64,000 nt of DNA from Fennellomyces sp. T-0311 (GCA_025266875.1 JALLLT010000006.1:1178001-1242000), one strand, 5' to 3'; counted from the stretch's first letter, positions 1-12,151 are shown. The notes: a model not told the origin generated them from the sequence alone. Program-made: numbers and translations.

Positions 1-647
1 GATTCATGGATCTTGCTACACCGCAACCGATGGAACCGATGAAAAACATGGCGACGAGTAGTAGCATGATGGTTTTGCGTCCAAATACATCCGATAATTT
101 TCCAGCTTTCAACATGTTACCACAACAACGGATTACAATGGCATTTCTTTAGACAACACTTACCCAAAGGAATTGTTGCAAGGCAGCTCATTGCATAGGA
201 TGTATGAAGCCACGTGGCCAAATGCGCACTATTATTCGGGAGTCAACTTTGTCACTCCTTCGGGCCCCCAAACAAAGAAGCAAAATACCTCTGAAATTCT
301 GTTCCGATCTCGTTCATGATAGTAAATATAATAGAAATATCCAAGGAAGGGAGACATGCTCCAACACATAAACTATGAATGTCCTATAGTTAAATATCCT
401 GTATTTTTTTTTACATCCGCCCATTCAAAAAGCAAGTTTACCATATGGTAATAAGGGCCAAGTTGATACGATCATCAGCATAGGATAGTCCAGATGAAAC
501 CCGTGGAAAGCTGCTGTACGATGAATGAATTTGTTCTATTCTAGATGACTGTATTGCGTCATGGGAAGCAGATGCTCTACTGCTAGCCCTGCTACTACTT
601 CCGGCATTTGATCGTAGCAACGGCTGTTTTTCTCGATCATTCACCAT
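1..647 (-). CDS. MFS transporter, 5' part only (runs off the window start)
   Basis: N-terminal part of a major facilitator superfamily permease, probably a drug:H+ antiporter or related exporter in a membrane. Exons: 647-442, 372-289, 228-164, 105-1 (open). The first exon is a serine-rich cytosolic tail of about 60 residues starting MVNDREKQPLL and ending in the first residues of TM1. Exon 2 gives the TM1 signature LDISIIFTIMNEIGTEFQ, exon 3 SAHLATWLHTSYAM, and exon 4 the MFS motif A GKLSDVFGRK followed by a hydrophobic helix. Splice phases (2, 2, 1) join into one frame. Exons 2 and 3 have exactly the same lengths (84 and 65 bp) and phases as those of the complete MFS gene at 14339-16417, so the two are related. 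The substrate cannot be inferred. The intact first exon and motif A argue against a pseudogene, but the C-terminal part is outside the window. Confidence 0.85.
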
Positions 648-2776
648 AATAAATATTAAAGTGAGGAGGGAAAAAAGGGAAAGCGATCTGTATGTTTTCC
701 CCGGACAAAAAAGTACTTTTGGCTGATCTCAAATAAACATGCATTCAGTTCAACTGCTTGCTATTTCTTTGCATCGATGGACCATGTGAACAGAATCGAT
801 GATATCCAGGAAATCCATTTACCAGAGTAACGTAATGTCAGGGGAATAGTAATCGTTAGGATATTCATTGATGCCGGAGATGGCATACACCTTATTTTTC
901 TTTTTGCATATTAGTTACATACGGTTCACCAAAACGAGATCTAAAACGCATAATGAAAACCTACTGCTTATTTATCGGCTCTATTTAAAACAAAGCTAAT
1001 GCACTTATATAGGACCTTTTAGAAAAATGGCGAGTGAAAAAATAACTGATCCAGGTCGATCATGGTCAGTTTTTCTCTTGCATACGGAAACTATTTTAGG
1101 TTTGCAACCCATCAGAATTAAAGTTCTCTCTTAAACTGAAGCAGAAAGCGATTCATCTCGATAGTTTCAAAGACTTTATGCTTTCATGTGAGCATTACGA
1201 AAATTCGTGAGAAACGAACGACCAAAGACAGCTATTCTAACAATGAGGATCAATGGTGATTATGCAATGGAAACCCATTACTCGATACTGTCACTGATTG
1301 TGCAACCACTCTAATTAACTTTATTATTTTGGAGGAGCTGATGGGGCAAAATCACATAAAGAAATGCGTCCATCAATTTTACATAATAATTAAATGGCCC
1401 AATTTTCAAGTGACAGATCCACATGCGGGGGCCTATACCAAACCATCTATGCGGTTAGTGATGATTGAACACTAGTGTCCGCTTTCGGACTACACCGGCA
1501 GATTTTGCGTATCAAGGTTCATGGTGGTGATATTAACCATGGCAGAAAACTCCTTAATTTTGAAAGAACACATGTACAGCTGAAGGCAATGTTTTGCAGT
1601 TCTTTTTTGATGTGTCAAGTCCGGTTCCTGTTCGTCTCCTTTTGCCTTCTGTCGAAGGCTTTTAGTAAATTTGATTTCGCCCCAACCCATAATACTAACC
1701 TCAATAGATCAAGCCCGATAAAAAAAATTCACATGACAAGCTTTAACGCCACCTGCGCAAAAGGAACTGCTGCGATTTGTAATATGGGTGATCCACATGC
1801 ACAGGAGACAAAGGAATTCAAAGCGGGGCTTCCCCTCGGCCCCCTCCTGACACGTACACACGATGAATGATCCCTCAGTATATTAGGTTATTAGTAATGA
1901 TAGAGGATCGTGACCGTAGGATTAATAAGCAGCACATATATGGGCAAAATAGAAAAAAGCCGAAAGGAGACTGGCGTTTATTTTTTGTGTGTGCCCGGAC
2001 TTGGTGTTGTACTGCTTATAGACAATTGGAAGCCTGTTGATGCGGCGGATACATTTTGCACAACATGGGCTAAAATAGCATAATTAGAAACACGTTGTAC
2101 AGGAGGATGGGCGGGTTACCAGAGGGTTAGTAATACGATTACGTATGGCTCCAGCAGCCAGCCGGAAGGAAAAGATGGTAGCTTGGGAGCAAGAAAGGCA
2201 GGACAGAAGCAATGGCTATTGTTGAGTAACGCTCTATGGTGGCCGAACGAGACGGTGATTGGTTTGCCGGCATCGATTATATAAAATCTTACGTAATCGG
2301 GCCACTCCGGTTCGATTGCGATTTCCGAGTGGTTGGATGTGAGGGTTGGCTGCCCCCGCGTCGGACCAGCGATCTATTATGGCATAACTGAAGGGCAGGC
2401 ACGGCGAGGGGAGGGGCAGGAGGGGGGAATGGAGGTGGAGGGGAGAGGATGTGTAGGTGATCGTGGAGCAGGTGTGTGTGTAAGCGCGAGTGTGGTAAAA
2501 ATTGATTAAACTTATCGCTTCTCACCTTTGTCTCCCTATTACCTTTCCCGCTCGACAACCCTCGGTATGCTTTCCAAAGCCGGCAACACGAGAGGTAATT
2601 GGCTGAGTCAGCGCAGCATGCTGGGACCGCTGGACCCTTTATGAAACTTTGCTTTTTCTTCTTCCTCTTTTTACTTTTTCACCCCTTCTCTCCACAACGT
2701 TTTACAAGTTATACCCCCATTACTTAATCAGCTTTTTGGCAGTTGTCCGATCCAATTCAACAATCCACACCACACA
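648..2776. other. intergenic region, no supported gene
   Basis: About 2.1 kb between the MFS start and the bZIP start. A 131-codon open frame at 1475-1870 (+) has no recognisable domain, is cysteine/phenylalanine-rich and has no codon pattern that persuades me. The last ~150 bases before 2777 are C/T-rich, as is common in fungal 5' leaders. I see no RNA gene here. Confidence 0.5.
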
Positions 2777-3454
2777 ATGAGCAACAATTCCAATGGAAGT
2801 GACGTGGAATCCTCGTCGTCCTTTAATTCTCAGCGGCGCAAAGGCGTCATTGACAGTCGGCGAGCAGAACAGAACCGTGCAGCGCAACGGGCGTTCCGTC
2901 AACGCAAAGAACGCTATGTCAAGGAGCTGGAGACCAAAGTGCGAGACATGCAAGGGCTGCAGGAGCGAGTAGACAAGCTGGAAGAAGAGAACGAGCGGTT
3001 GAGACAGCGTATCTGGGAGCTGGAGCATCGACCAACAAATGCAACCACGTCTGCGCCATCCACCACCACATCCGCCTGGACAAGGCCTACATCACCATCG
3101 TCACCGCCCAGAGTGGCCCCCATTCCACAGCATACATCAAGGAGTCCATATCGCCATCACCCGTACTCACCGCCTACGCTGCCACCGCCGTCGTCAAGCA
3201 TCAGGACATCGGTTCCACTGCGCTTATCCGACCAGCGTCCAAAGCCTTACTTGCACGGCGATGAACAATCAGCACCACAGCAACAGCCGCCACATTTACC
3301 CGGCGCCGAAAAGGGCCGTGTGCTCGATGATCTTATAAGCATTCTGCGTTCACGCCATCGCCCACCCATTCCTGCACACCTCGACTCCCAGTCCTCATCG
3401 TCCCCTCCCTCCTCGGCTGTAGATACTTGCAAAATCGAAACATCGATCCATTAA
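2777..3454 (+). CDS. bZIP transcription factor (AP-1/Yap-like basic region)
   Basis: Single-exon gene of 225 residues. The basic region (about residues 24-45) carries RRAEQNRAAQRAFRQRKER, the NxxAQxxFR signature of the fungal Pap1/Yap AP-1-like class, followed by a leucine-zipper coiled coil (about 46-85: spaced leucines/valines in VRDMQGLQERVDKLEEENERL). The remaining half is low-complexity, rich in Pro/Ser/Thr/His, and probably an activation or disordered region. A nuclear DNA-binding role follows from the family. I do not see the cysteine-rich C-terminal redox domain of Yap1/Pap1, so oxidative-stress sensing cannot be assumed. The start is the first in-frame ATG after a C/T-rich leader. 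Compared with Yap1-type proteins this is short. A (TA)n tract follows about 45 bp after the stop. Confidence 0.85.
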   Translation: MSNNSNGSDVESSSSFNSQRRKGVIDSRRAEQNRAAQRAFRQRKERYVKELETKVRDMQGLQERVDKLEEENERLRQRIWELEHRPTNATTSAPSTTTSAWTRPTSPSSPPRVAPIPQHTSRSPYRHHPYSPPTLPPPSSSIRTSVPLRLSDQRPKPYLHGDEQSAPQQQPPHLPGAEKGRVLDDLISILRSRHRPPIPAHLDSQSSSSPPSSAVDTCKIETSIH

Positions 3455-3499
3455 AAACTTGCTTTTACAACACTTCCCTCGGCTTGTATAAATCATGAA

Positions 3500-3519
3500 A
3501 TATATATATATATATATAT
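3500..3519. repeat. (TA)n microsatellite
   Basis: About ten TA units in the 100-bp gap between the convergent bZIP and mL57 genes. A CT-rich stretch follows it. Confidence 0.9.
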
Positions 3520-3556
3520 TGACTCTCTCTTTCTCTCTATATATACTGTGCGCTCT

Positions 3557-4196
3557 CTACAAGTGCTTTTGCACAAACTGGCGGGCCGCAGAAAACCCCT
3601 ACACATAAAGTCAATTTCTTTGTGCCATTTGTCATCATTTGTCATACTTGATCATGGTACACTGCGCCAACAACCGCCTTGTATGCACCGGCCTTTATCT
3701 TGGCCGTCGCTCCATCGCTCTATTTTTACTCCTCCGTCAGTATAATTAGAAACGCGCGATGGCTTGCCAACACACTCATACCAAGTGGTACTGCAATCCA
3801 GGCTCGAGGTTCAACGCGTCGAACTTGATTGCCAGGTTGTCCGCGCTTATTTGCTGTCTGACTTGCTCTTCCACGTCGCTGGCGTTGGATTTGACAGCGG
3901 TCTCTGTGGCGAACAGACCGAGCACGCGGTTGCCCAGATACTGCAGCCGCTCGTTGCTGGGCACCTGTCCATGCTCGAACGATTTGTGGGTTAGGGCCCG
4001 TTGTAAGATATCGGGCGTTGTGAACGACACGCCGAGGCGCTGGCTGGCCGAATCGACATTGAATTCAGCGGACACTGCTTTCTTTACGCGGTTGATCTGA
4101 GTGGTGTGGAATGCCCGTCGACCTGCTGCAGCATTAATACAGGCGTTGAGTGAGTGCGTTGGTGTGTGGTATTTTACCCAAGACTGCTCGCAGCAT
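3557..4196 (-). CDS. MRPL15: RNase III-fold mitochondrial ribosomal protein mL57 (Mrpl15-like)
   Basis: Four exons: 4196-4178, 4125-3782, 3719-3648, 3598-3557, giving 158 residues; all splice phases agree (1, 0, 0). The N-terminus MLRAVLAGRRAFHTT is a typical mitochondrial presequence, basic and free of acids. The RNase III-like core follows: LQRALTHKSFEHG, NERLQYLGNRVLGLFATE, then KAGAYKAVVGAVYHDQ and the final helix ARQFVQKHL. In active RNase III the motif is NERLEFLGD; here the acidic residues are replaced (LQYLGN), so catalysis is not expected. This matches the structural, non-catalytic RNase III-fold proteins of the mitochondrial large subunit. A larger member (mL44) also exists, but that has a double-stranded RNA-binding domain that is absent here. 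The tiny first exon was chosen because it supplies an ATG and the presequence in frame. Confidence 0.82.
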
Positions 4197-4402
4197 ATTT
4201 TTATTTTTTATTTTGTGTGAGGTGAAAACTTCAAACAAATGCAAGTGTCGTCACAGTGGATACGTTTAAGCGGTGCAATTCGATTGGTCTCCAAAGCGTC
4301 TTGTCGAGCCGTTATCCGCGGAACAACCCTTTCCATTTCCCTGAGGGTACCCTTTTTTTTCTTCTCTTTCTTTCTTTCGTCACTTTCCCTTTACTTTTGA
4401 AA

Positions 4403-5572
4403 ATGCAGCATGACGACCCGCAACGATTTCCCAAAGACTCCCCCCTTTCTGTCATCGATTCCTCAGGGCGACAAATAAGCCTACTCAACGACGGAGCAGC
4501 AGCTGCGGCAGCGGCGGCGGCGGCGGCGGCGGCAACAGGTCCTACAGCTCGCCCGCCGTTGTACACCCCGCAATCGATGGACTATGAGTCAACGCCGTCT
4601 AGGGACCAACCCTACGCCTACAACGTATCGCCCGCTGCGTCGTACTCGCCGTCATCGTCGAGCTCATCGTCCATGGAAGAAAACAGTAATCGTGACAGCA
4701 ATGCCCCTGAACAGCCATCGTGGAATTCGACGCAGGCTGCTCAGCCGCCCGCACCACAACCGCAACAAAAGTCGACGAACGGGCGGCGCAAATACCACTG
4801 CACAGAACCTGGCTGCAACAAGAGCTTTACAACAAGGTAAAGTAGTTTCGCTTGGTTATTTTTGGTAATTGATAAATGTATAACCAACACCCATCATCGC
4901 AGTGGCCACCTTGCCCGGCACAACCGCATCCACACCGGCGAAAAGAACTTCCCCTGCCTGTTCCCGGGCTGTCAATCACGCTTCTCGAGGCAGGACAACA
5001 TGATGCAACACTATCGAACACACATGTCACCCAAATCACGGCGGTCGCAGCGAAGCAAAGCCGCCGCCGTGGCCGCTGCTGAAGAAGCTCGACCACGGCC
5101 ACGGCTGCATGCACACCATCGCATTCGGTCTGATCCTTTCGGCGTCGAGCCACCACTGACCATCGACCAACATCTGAACAACTACCACCAGTCGCTCTTG
5201 TCACCCTCTGCAAGGACAGAGCGGTTCTCGCCCACGCGATATACGCAAGAGCGACAACGCACACCATCCACCCCTTCGTCTTCCACCGCCGCCACCTCCA
5301 GCAATGCAAACGACTCTAATAATACCAGTTCCGACAATACCTCGACGCCCGACAAACAGCAAGAAGAGCCATCCGCCATCTTTTACCAGCACCGCCCGCT
5401 CACGTTGCATTCGAATCCTGCTGGCCAGGGTCCACCTTTCCCTTTCACACTTCTGCACCCGCCGCTGAAACAGGATTCTGATGATCAGAATAAAGCCGCG
5501 CCTCGTGAGAATGACGATACTTCCGAGGGTGGTCTTCTTCAACTGGCCCACGTCGTCAGCACTTTCGGCTAA
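4403..5572 (+). CDS. C2H2 zinc-finger transcription factor, Nrg1/Nrg2-type
   Basis: Two exons, 4403-4836 and 4903-5572, 367 residues. The ATG at 4403 is the first true ATG in the frame. The N-terminal half is low-complexity with a run of about 13 alanines encoded mostly by GCG (around 4496-4534), then Ser/Pro/Gln-rich. Two adjacent C2H2 fingers straddle the intron: YHCTEPGCNKSF...SGHLARHNRIH and FPCLFPGCQSRFSRQDNMMQHYRTH, joined by a TGEKN linker. The SGHLARHNRIHTGEK and SRxDNxxQHYRTH signatures are those of yeast Nrg1/Nrg2, glucose and stress repressors. The nuclear repressor role is family inference, and target genes are unknown. A basic, Ala-rich stretch follows the fingers (KSRRSQRSKAAAVAAA), then a disordered Ser/Thr-rich tail. 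An unrelated family member with the same finger pair is possible. Confidence 0.85.
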
Positions 5573-6723
5573 AAAATCATCATCTTTTTATTGTTCTACT
5601 ATATACTCACACACACACTCTCTCTCTTCTTCCTCTTTATTCTAAATATATATTGTCATGTTTTTTTTGCACTCGTTTTCGTTGCCTAAAAGGGAGATTG
5701 AATCCCGCGGGGCTTATTTAAACCAGCTGATTATGTAACCGACCCCCGCCACACAGAGTGGAACGTTTCTAACGATGCCATGGATCTGGAGACTAGACCT
5801 TAACCCCTAGTGATTGGTCATGTTTGGTATCATATCTGTGTCCTTTTTCTTTTGCAACGAACGGTGTCTACAACACCAGTTTCTTGTTGATCCCGCTTTC
5901 TATTTTTTGTATACCTTGTTCTATTTTGGTAGCTGATCACGAAAGCCGATCGTGTGATTACTTGGCTCACTTTCGATTTATATAATCACGATTCTGCAAT
6001 CTTCAACTGCGAGAATGAGGGTCAGTTCTACGGGTCAGTTTATTACTACTATTAGAGTAACCTTTGTCCTCCCTTAATATCAGACTATTTCCCTGTAATG
6101 AATAATCAAAGGAACTTTATGCACATATGTAGCTTACCTGATCAGTTGAGCAACGATGATTTGAAAGGTCAAGCGGAACCAACTCCGTACTTTCATTCCA
6201 TTGGTCATGGAATTTACGTAATGGTGTGTACCTCTTTAGCACGTCCGCCAAAGCAGTGTAATGGATGCCTTTTATGTCAATTCTTCCCGATTCACTTTGT
6301 GGTCAATTGCCATGGAGCACGTCCCTGGCAACACAAGTGGATCCGGTCCAGACACTGGCACCTTATGCTTTACACCATCGCGTTCAAGATCTGATTATGT
6401 TATTTATTCCGATGTACCGTCCTACACCAATATTTACAACCATATCCCGTTTAATTCCTTCCCATTCCAACGCGACGTGCTGCGTGAACTCGGCGCAGTC
6501 GTACATGGGTGTCAGGTCCTGTCTGGAGCGCAGTCGGCATTGTATACCTGCATGAAACTTATTGATCGTGCATCAGGAAATACAAATGACTATTTATAAT
6601 AAATTACAAAAAGGAAATAAAGGGTACACTAGATAATAACGTAGGGGGAAATGATAATAATAAATAAATACACAAGTGAAATGCTATGGTGTTGTATATG
6701 CGGAGGGAGTTACTTTAAATGAT
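5573..6723. other. intergenic region between convergent genes
   Basis: About 1.15 kb between the Nrg1-like stop and the Boi-like stop. It starts with CA/CT dinucleotide-rich 3' sequence and contains a possible small coding stretch at 6261-6599 listed separately. AATAAA-like motifs occur near 6597-6620 and are in the wrong orientation to serve the Boi gene. Confidence 0.5.
6261..6599 (+). CDS. possible small hypothetical protein, unrecognised
   Basis: Open frame starting MDAFYVNSSRFTLWSIAMEH and ending NTNDYL, 112 codons. No domain is recognised. The codons favour C/T third positions, unlike the surrounding AT-rich DNA, which is the only support. A second open frame upstream, 6098-6394, begins MNNQRNFMHICSLPDQ and has a possible GTAATG donor near 6220, but I could not join the two in phase. 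It may be a real small gene with misplaced exons, or a decayed one. Confidence 0.25.
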   Translation: MDAFYVNSSRFTLWSIAMEHVPGNTSGSGPDTGTLCFTPSRSRSDYVIYSDVPSYTNIYNHIPFNSFPFQRDVLRELGAVVHGCQVLSGAQSALYTCMKLIDRASGNTNDYL

Positions 6724-9594
6724 TTAATCTTGCTTCTGATGAACGCTTTCTTTTGCGTCAGCCCATTCCTTGATCACCTTAAGCATAATCCTAATCTTAT
6801 CCTTGTCACCGCTAAATACATCTAATGAACGAAACAGAGTCAGAAACAATAATCAATCCCTGGGAGATGGTCGTTGCTTACCTTTGATAGTGAATGTACC
6901 ATCCACCCTGATTCCTTCCCGTCCCATAAAGCGAAAGCCCGCTACTATCGCATCAAGGATTACCATGCTAGGCGTCTTGGACTTGTCATTGTTCTGTCTT
7001 CGCACAGTCTTTCCACTCAAACTCTCAAGCAGCGTGATGAGTGGCTCACCCAATCGTAGTTCCTCAAGATTCTGGATCGCGCTGGGATAGATATGTTCAT
7101 TGACCCACTGAACATCCGGATCAACCAAGTTCTCGGCCGACTTTTCCGCGTACTTAGATATATCTCCTTGTTGCGGATCGATCAAGTCCTCATCATCTTC
7201 ATCCGGTACATCATAGACGGTACTAAGATGGGTATGAGTTGGAATTTGCTCTTGTGGTAGCCGAGATCGACCAAATGTATCACTGCTGCCAGTTGTGCTT
7301 CTGCTCAAAAAGCCTGATTCGTCGCTGCCGTTGCTAAGTGGATGGACATGTCGTGACAGCGGTTGCATAGGTGGGCGTGGAGATGATACAGTGTTTTCAG
7401 AACGAGACTGACGTATCGCTGGAGGAGGAGGAGGGCTTTGCATAGTCCGTGTTAAGGAGAACGGTCGTGAGGATTCTGACAAAGTTCTTGTGAGACCGCC
7501 ACCACTTTCTTTGCTTTCCATGATCACTGATGGTGGTCGTGGTTGCATACGTCGTGCCATTTCAAGTGATACGGTAGGTATAGAACTGGAAGATAGCACA
7601 GGTTCTAATTATGTACATCCTTTTAGTACAAAATTTCCAATGATACTATATACCCGCTTTTACCTGAATAATTGCGAGAAATCGTAGCCTTCATCAAAGC
7701 GCGCATCCAGCTTCTCAAGATCTTTTCAGAAGTAGTGTAAAAGTAAAACGTCCGTTCCTCCTCATGTTGCATTTTAAAACAGTATTTGCCGGGATTGATC
7801 GTCTCGTCCGTGATGATGGTGTATCCGGCTAGGTTAACTATCCCTTTTACACGCAAATCCTTGGTCTACCGATTAGTTCAGCTGACTTTTCACATACGTT
7901 TTTCAATAGTACTCACTTTTGGGCTTTTAAAGTAGAAAAGGTTTGGTCCCTTGAGAACAAACCATCGCTTATTCCATGTTCTATATTTATCGCTCTGTTT
8001 ATGCAGCCACCCTTCCATGTCGGGCTTTCCCTGATTCCCAGCACGTTCATTTCGTTTGGCGACCACATCATCGACAGGTTCGCGTGCCAATGACAGTATT
8101 CTGCCAGTTTTCCCAGTATTGGTACTAAAAAATGACCCGCGAAAAAAACTTGGCCGACTGAACCCGAATTACTTAAGCTTTTTCCTCCTTTTGCGCATAT
8201 AAGCTACTCCTTACCTGCTGGTCTGACTCGTTGCGAAAGATGAAAGCTCATCCGTAGATCGACCCTAATACACAGACTTTAATCAATAAAACTGTCATCT
8301 GTTTTCAACTGATACTTACGGGTGATTGAGGGAAATGATATGTGGGACTCATTGGAGGACTGGCGGGACCGAATCCAGGTTGTCGATAGGCATATTCGGT
8401 GGTTGATCTCGGAATGCTCGGCGCTCGTTGATGATGAGAGTTTAAAGGAGCTATGCATCGAGAACGAAAGCTTAGTTATTATTAAACTCTCAATGCCCAT
8501 CATTACCTGAAATGGAAGGCGCTCTGTTGAAGTCGCCTCTATGTAGATCCCTCATGCTGGTTGACACGCTACTCAAAGCACGACGTTCAAGTTCTGAGTG
8601 ATGAAGAACATTCGATGATCCCGAATTTGCCGAGCGGTTTCCATCCATACTTGGTCGACTGCCATGACTACTTCCATCCACTGTTCCATTTGATGTCGCC
8701 ATATATCGGTTCGCTGGTTCATTCTATTTGTACATGTTTTGGGAAGCTTAGTAAAAAAAAAGAGTAAAACAAACTGAAAAGCACAGATCGGAAAGGTTAT
8801 TACCTGAGTTGTTTCGATCGGGCGCAACATCTCTTGCCGTAATGCCTGTATTGCATTATGGATCTTGAAGCGCTTTCCAAAGGTACCAATTCCCAACTCC
8901 TTTAACGACTGCTGTGTCAGTTCCAATAGGATATCGCCTGTGATTTCTTGTTCTGGAGTTGCCAAAAAGATCGAGTCAGGCGAAACCCAATCTCCTAAAT
9001 CATTATATTACCTCTAAATGTATCAATAGCATCCTTAAATCCCAATGCGTCTAACCACGAGGCCACCTGATCGATCGTCCACTCATCGGGAGACGTATCG
9101 CGTAATGCGGGCGATCCCAAGGATGCCGCAACCATCTGGTGAACATTCCGTCGCCCCGATCCCGCTCTACTACTTGTATTCGTGCTACCGCTTTCCGTGC
9201 TGCTTCGACTTTTCGACGAAGACGGGGTTGCCAAATTTGAATTTGGATCAAGTGATGGTGGCGAGGACGTCGGCGAATTGATTTGCATAGCTGACAACGT
9301 ATCTTCCAAAGTCCCAAACTTTTGTTCAAGTGAAGAAGGCTTTGGTGCTGCCAGAGAGATATAATTCATTGGAAACAACCCAATCTCGCCATGAGCATTG
9401 CGACCCTTTGTTTTTTTGACATTAGAAACAATAAACCTACTTCTGAAAAGATAACAGCTTACCCGCCACCAACCGTCTTGAAAATCTTCGTCTTTTTCGA
9501 TAACGTAGACAGCTTCGCCTTTCTTTAATGGGATCTCGTCTTCATTTTCGGCAACAAAATCGTGAGTGGCATAAACAATTTCAAAATGGTCCAT
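6724..9594 (-). CDS. BOI1: SH3-SAM-PH polarity scaffold, Boi1/Boi2-like
   Basis: Ten exons: 9594-9463, 9405-9012, 8952-8804, 8723-8507, 8450-8320, 8264-8215, 8124-7917, 7865-7664, 7604-6882, 6821-6724. They join in phase to 767 residues. Domains in order: SH3 (about 5-62; ALYDY-like region YATHDFVAENEDEIPLKKG, GWWR, GLFPMNYI), SAM (about 158-222; WTIDQVASWLDALGF...IHNAIQAL), Ser/Pro-rich linker, PH (about 390-490; MEGWLHKQSDKYRTWNKRWF, final helix Trp in KILRSWMRALM), and a conserved C-terminal helix region. Yeast Boi proteins share the SH3-SAM-PH order and act at the bud cortex with Cdc42, Bem1 and exocyst; a hyphal-tip polarity role is inferred. The ATG was chosen because it sits immediately before the SH3 domain. 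The second intron-like segment (57 bp) keeps the frame open, so unspliced RNA would read through. Confidence 0.88.
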
Positions 9595-12151
9595 GACACA
9601 TTGAGTTGGTAAAGAAAAATAATCGAAAGACAAAAGAGACGAAAGGTGACACCAAACCAAACTATTTTGGTCTGGCAAAAGATCATTGTTTCAGCTTCCT
9701 AAAATGATAGTCAAAAACCTTGTTTTTTTGACTTAATAATCATGCGCCCTTTTTTTCATTGCGCATTTCAAACATACAAGACATAAGCACTTCCTCATTC
9801 GTGACAACATTCCATCGCCCCTAACAACAATTTGCTCGTGCAATCTTGGCATTGCGTTGCCATGACAATTAGAAAGTATTGGAACAAAAACTGTTGACCT
9901 CGTGCATGCGTGTCAAAAAATGGCAATGGTAGGACAGATTATCGGCATAACACAATGAAAACCCATCCGAAATGGTATAGCAATCAATATCACTGCTAGA
10001 TTCACGTGCAACACTTATGACATCGATGCTAAACCGTGAGGTCAGCACTATATAATGCAACCAGGGGAGATTGTGCTCAGCTTTTGTATAGTGCAGTGTT
10101 AACGTATTTCAAAGACAACTTGTTTCCATCTATTCCTGCGCGATAAAGAACAAACGTTAATTAATACGCAAATGCGTCATTTTGTGATTAAGTGTCACTC
10201 CTTCTTTCATAAACGGTACCGTTTTTAATTTGTTGAAAAATAAGTTGCAATAAAATATGGTAGCGGTGAATTGCGCGTTATTAAGTGATTTAAGGAAGAC
10301 TGGTAATTACCAATTCGCCCGGGTCACAAAAAAAAAGTATGTGCGCAATTAAATCATGCTGACATACCATTTACGGGCTGTGGAGCGAATGCTTCATTAC
10401 AGAATACGATAACTAGACAGCTGTGTTTCGACTGCAGATTTATTGTGGGTCGTTACCATGCTAGGCAATTGGACGATCAGATGGCACGATGCTTTGAGCA
10501 AAGGCTTCAGTCGTGGAGCTATGCTTCTTTTGGACAACTGGAAAAGACAACTGTCATCGCTACGTCAAATGAAAAAAATCTTTTTAGTCCAATTTATACG
10601 TAATGACATTAGAAATTTGATAGGCACATGGAGAACCAATACCAAACGCTGCTGACTGATGAAATGGTGTTATGAGAAACTAAGCGATGCTCAAGCGGGT
10701 GAAGACGCGCAGCCAAATATGCTGTCTCGCCTTCATGCTGATTCAAACGATTCAATGGGCAACCAATCCGTCACTGCGTATCGGCATCGGATATCTGCAT
10801 CACTAATATAATGAAGATGTTACTTTCGAAAAGTGTGAGAAGTTGCGAATATACTACTTGCGAGCTTATATTACTGTCATGTTGTTCCAGCTAGGTTTTT
10901 TTTTTTACAATATGAATTACGTACAGATTGAGAATAGGAGAGCGTAATGATTTCATCCGTATCCATATAGTGTATTGCACCCAAAAGCAATATATATATC
11001 GAAAGTGGGGAGCTGGAATTTCCTAGTTGAAGAACAATATACCAGATAACAGTATTGCTTGAAACCAATCTTTACAGCAGCACTTTTCACCAACAAATAA
11101 TACATAGTATGTTAAGTACCAGTTGCAATCACAGGAAGAACAATGTAGTGTCGTATCGTCCTTTCTGGAATTGGTGGGAGTAACAGAAGTTTTTGCTCAG
11201 ATATTTTTATTTCAAATAGTACAAAGCAATTGTTCCAGTAAAAATGCAACAATTCTTTGATACCGGCTACATGTTATTAGCTATTACGTGCGTTTATGGT
11301 TATACTGACAGCTTGTTCATTGCGGCTTTTCTGCGGTAGAATGATAAGAGCATAGAGTGAGGTTGACAACAAAGCTACACATACACTTTAACGTACGTAC
11401 ATTATGCGTACAAAGTCAAAGCAGAGACTATATTTGCTGATAGTATAGTATAATCTAATTCTCGTTAATAGTGTCTATGTACGAGTTGGTGCATAATCAG
11501 GCAAAAGCTGCGACCAAATGCGAGTGTGGTGACGAAAAAAAGGGTAGCAGCCTAAGGAAGCTGCTATCAGTTTAAACCCGGCCACGCTCGAGGTTGACGG
11601 GATAATGAGGGACATAAAGAGACGTTTAGAAGTGTACATAGCTTTTTGCTATGTAAATATTAAGTATACCGTATATTTGTAAATGAATTTGATTCTGTAT
11701 TGTTTTTGCTTCTGAATTTCAATGTTATCTACTGATAGTGCATATAATTCAAAGAATATTATCAAGTTGGCTGACACATGTAGCTTGTTTCTATACAGTC
11801 CATACACTGTCTTATATACCATGCAAAACATATATACTTGGGAAGTTTATGCACAATCGCCCATAAATAGAGTAATGGAGCGGCTTCAACTATTTTATTG
11901 TGACACCAAGGAAGATAATATTGTACCAGTACTGCAAAACGATTCCGTGCTCCACTCACAAGTGCCAACGTATTCTAAATAAATATTAGCCCGAGTACAT
12001 TAACTTTTAAGAATACTGCGATCGGATAAGGTAGGACATGCTGGCTTATATTGTAGGCAGGAGGTACGTGCTCTTTGGGGTCGTCATGATTACACGGGTG
12101 ACCTAAACAACGCTGGTTGGAACTGCGACTTATAAAGATTGCCTTTTCCAG
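9595..12151. other. intergenic region, no supported gene
   Basis: About 2.5 kb upstream of both the divergent Boi-like gene (-) and CMC4 (+), so it should hold both promoters. Open frames here (for example 10443-10655 +, 11722-11982 +) are short, lack recognisable domains and lie in AT-rich sequence. Confidence 0.5.

Noticed and set aside
1475..1870. 131-codon plus-strand frame in the first intergenic region
   Set aside because: No domain, unusual composition, and no neighbouring splice or promoter evidence.
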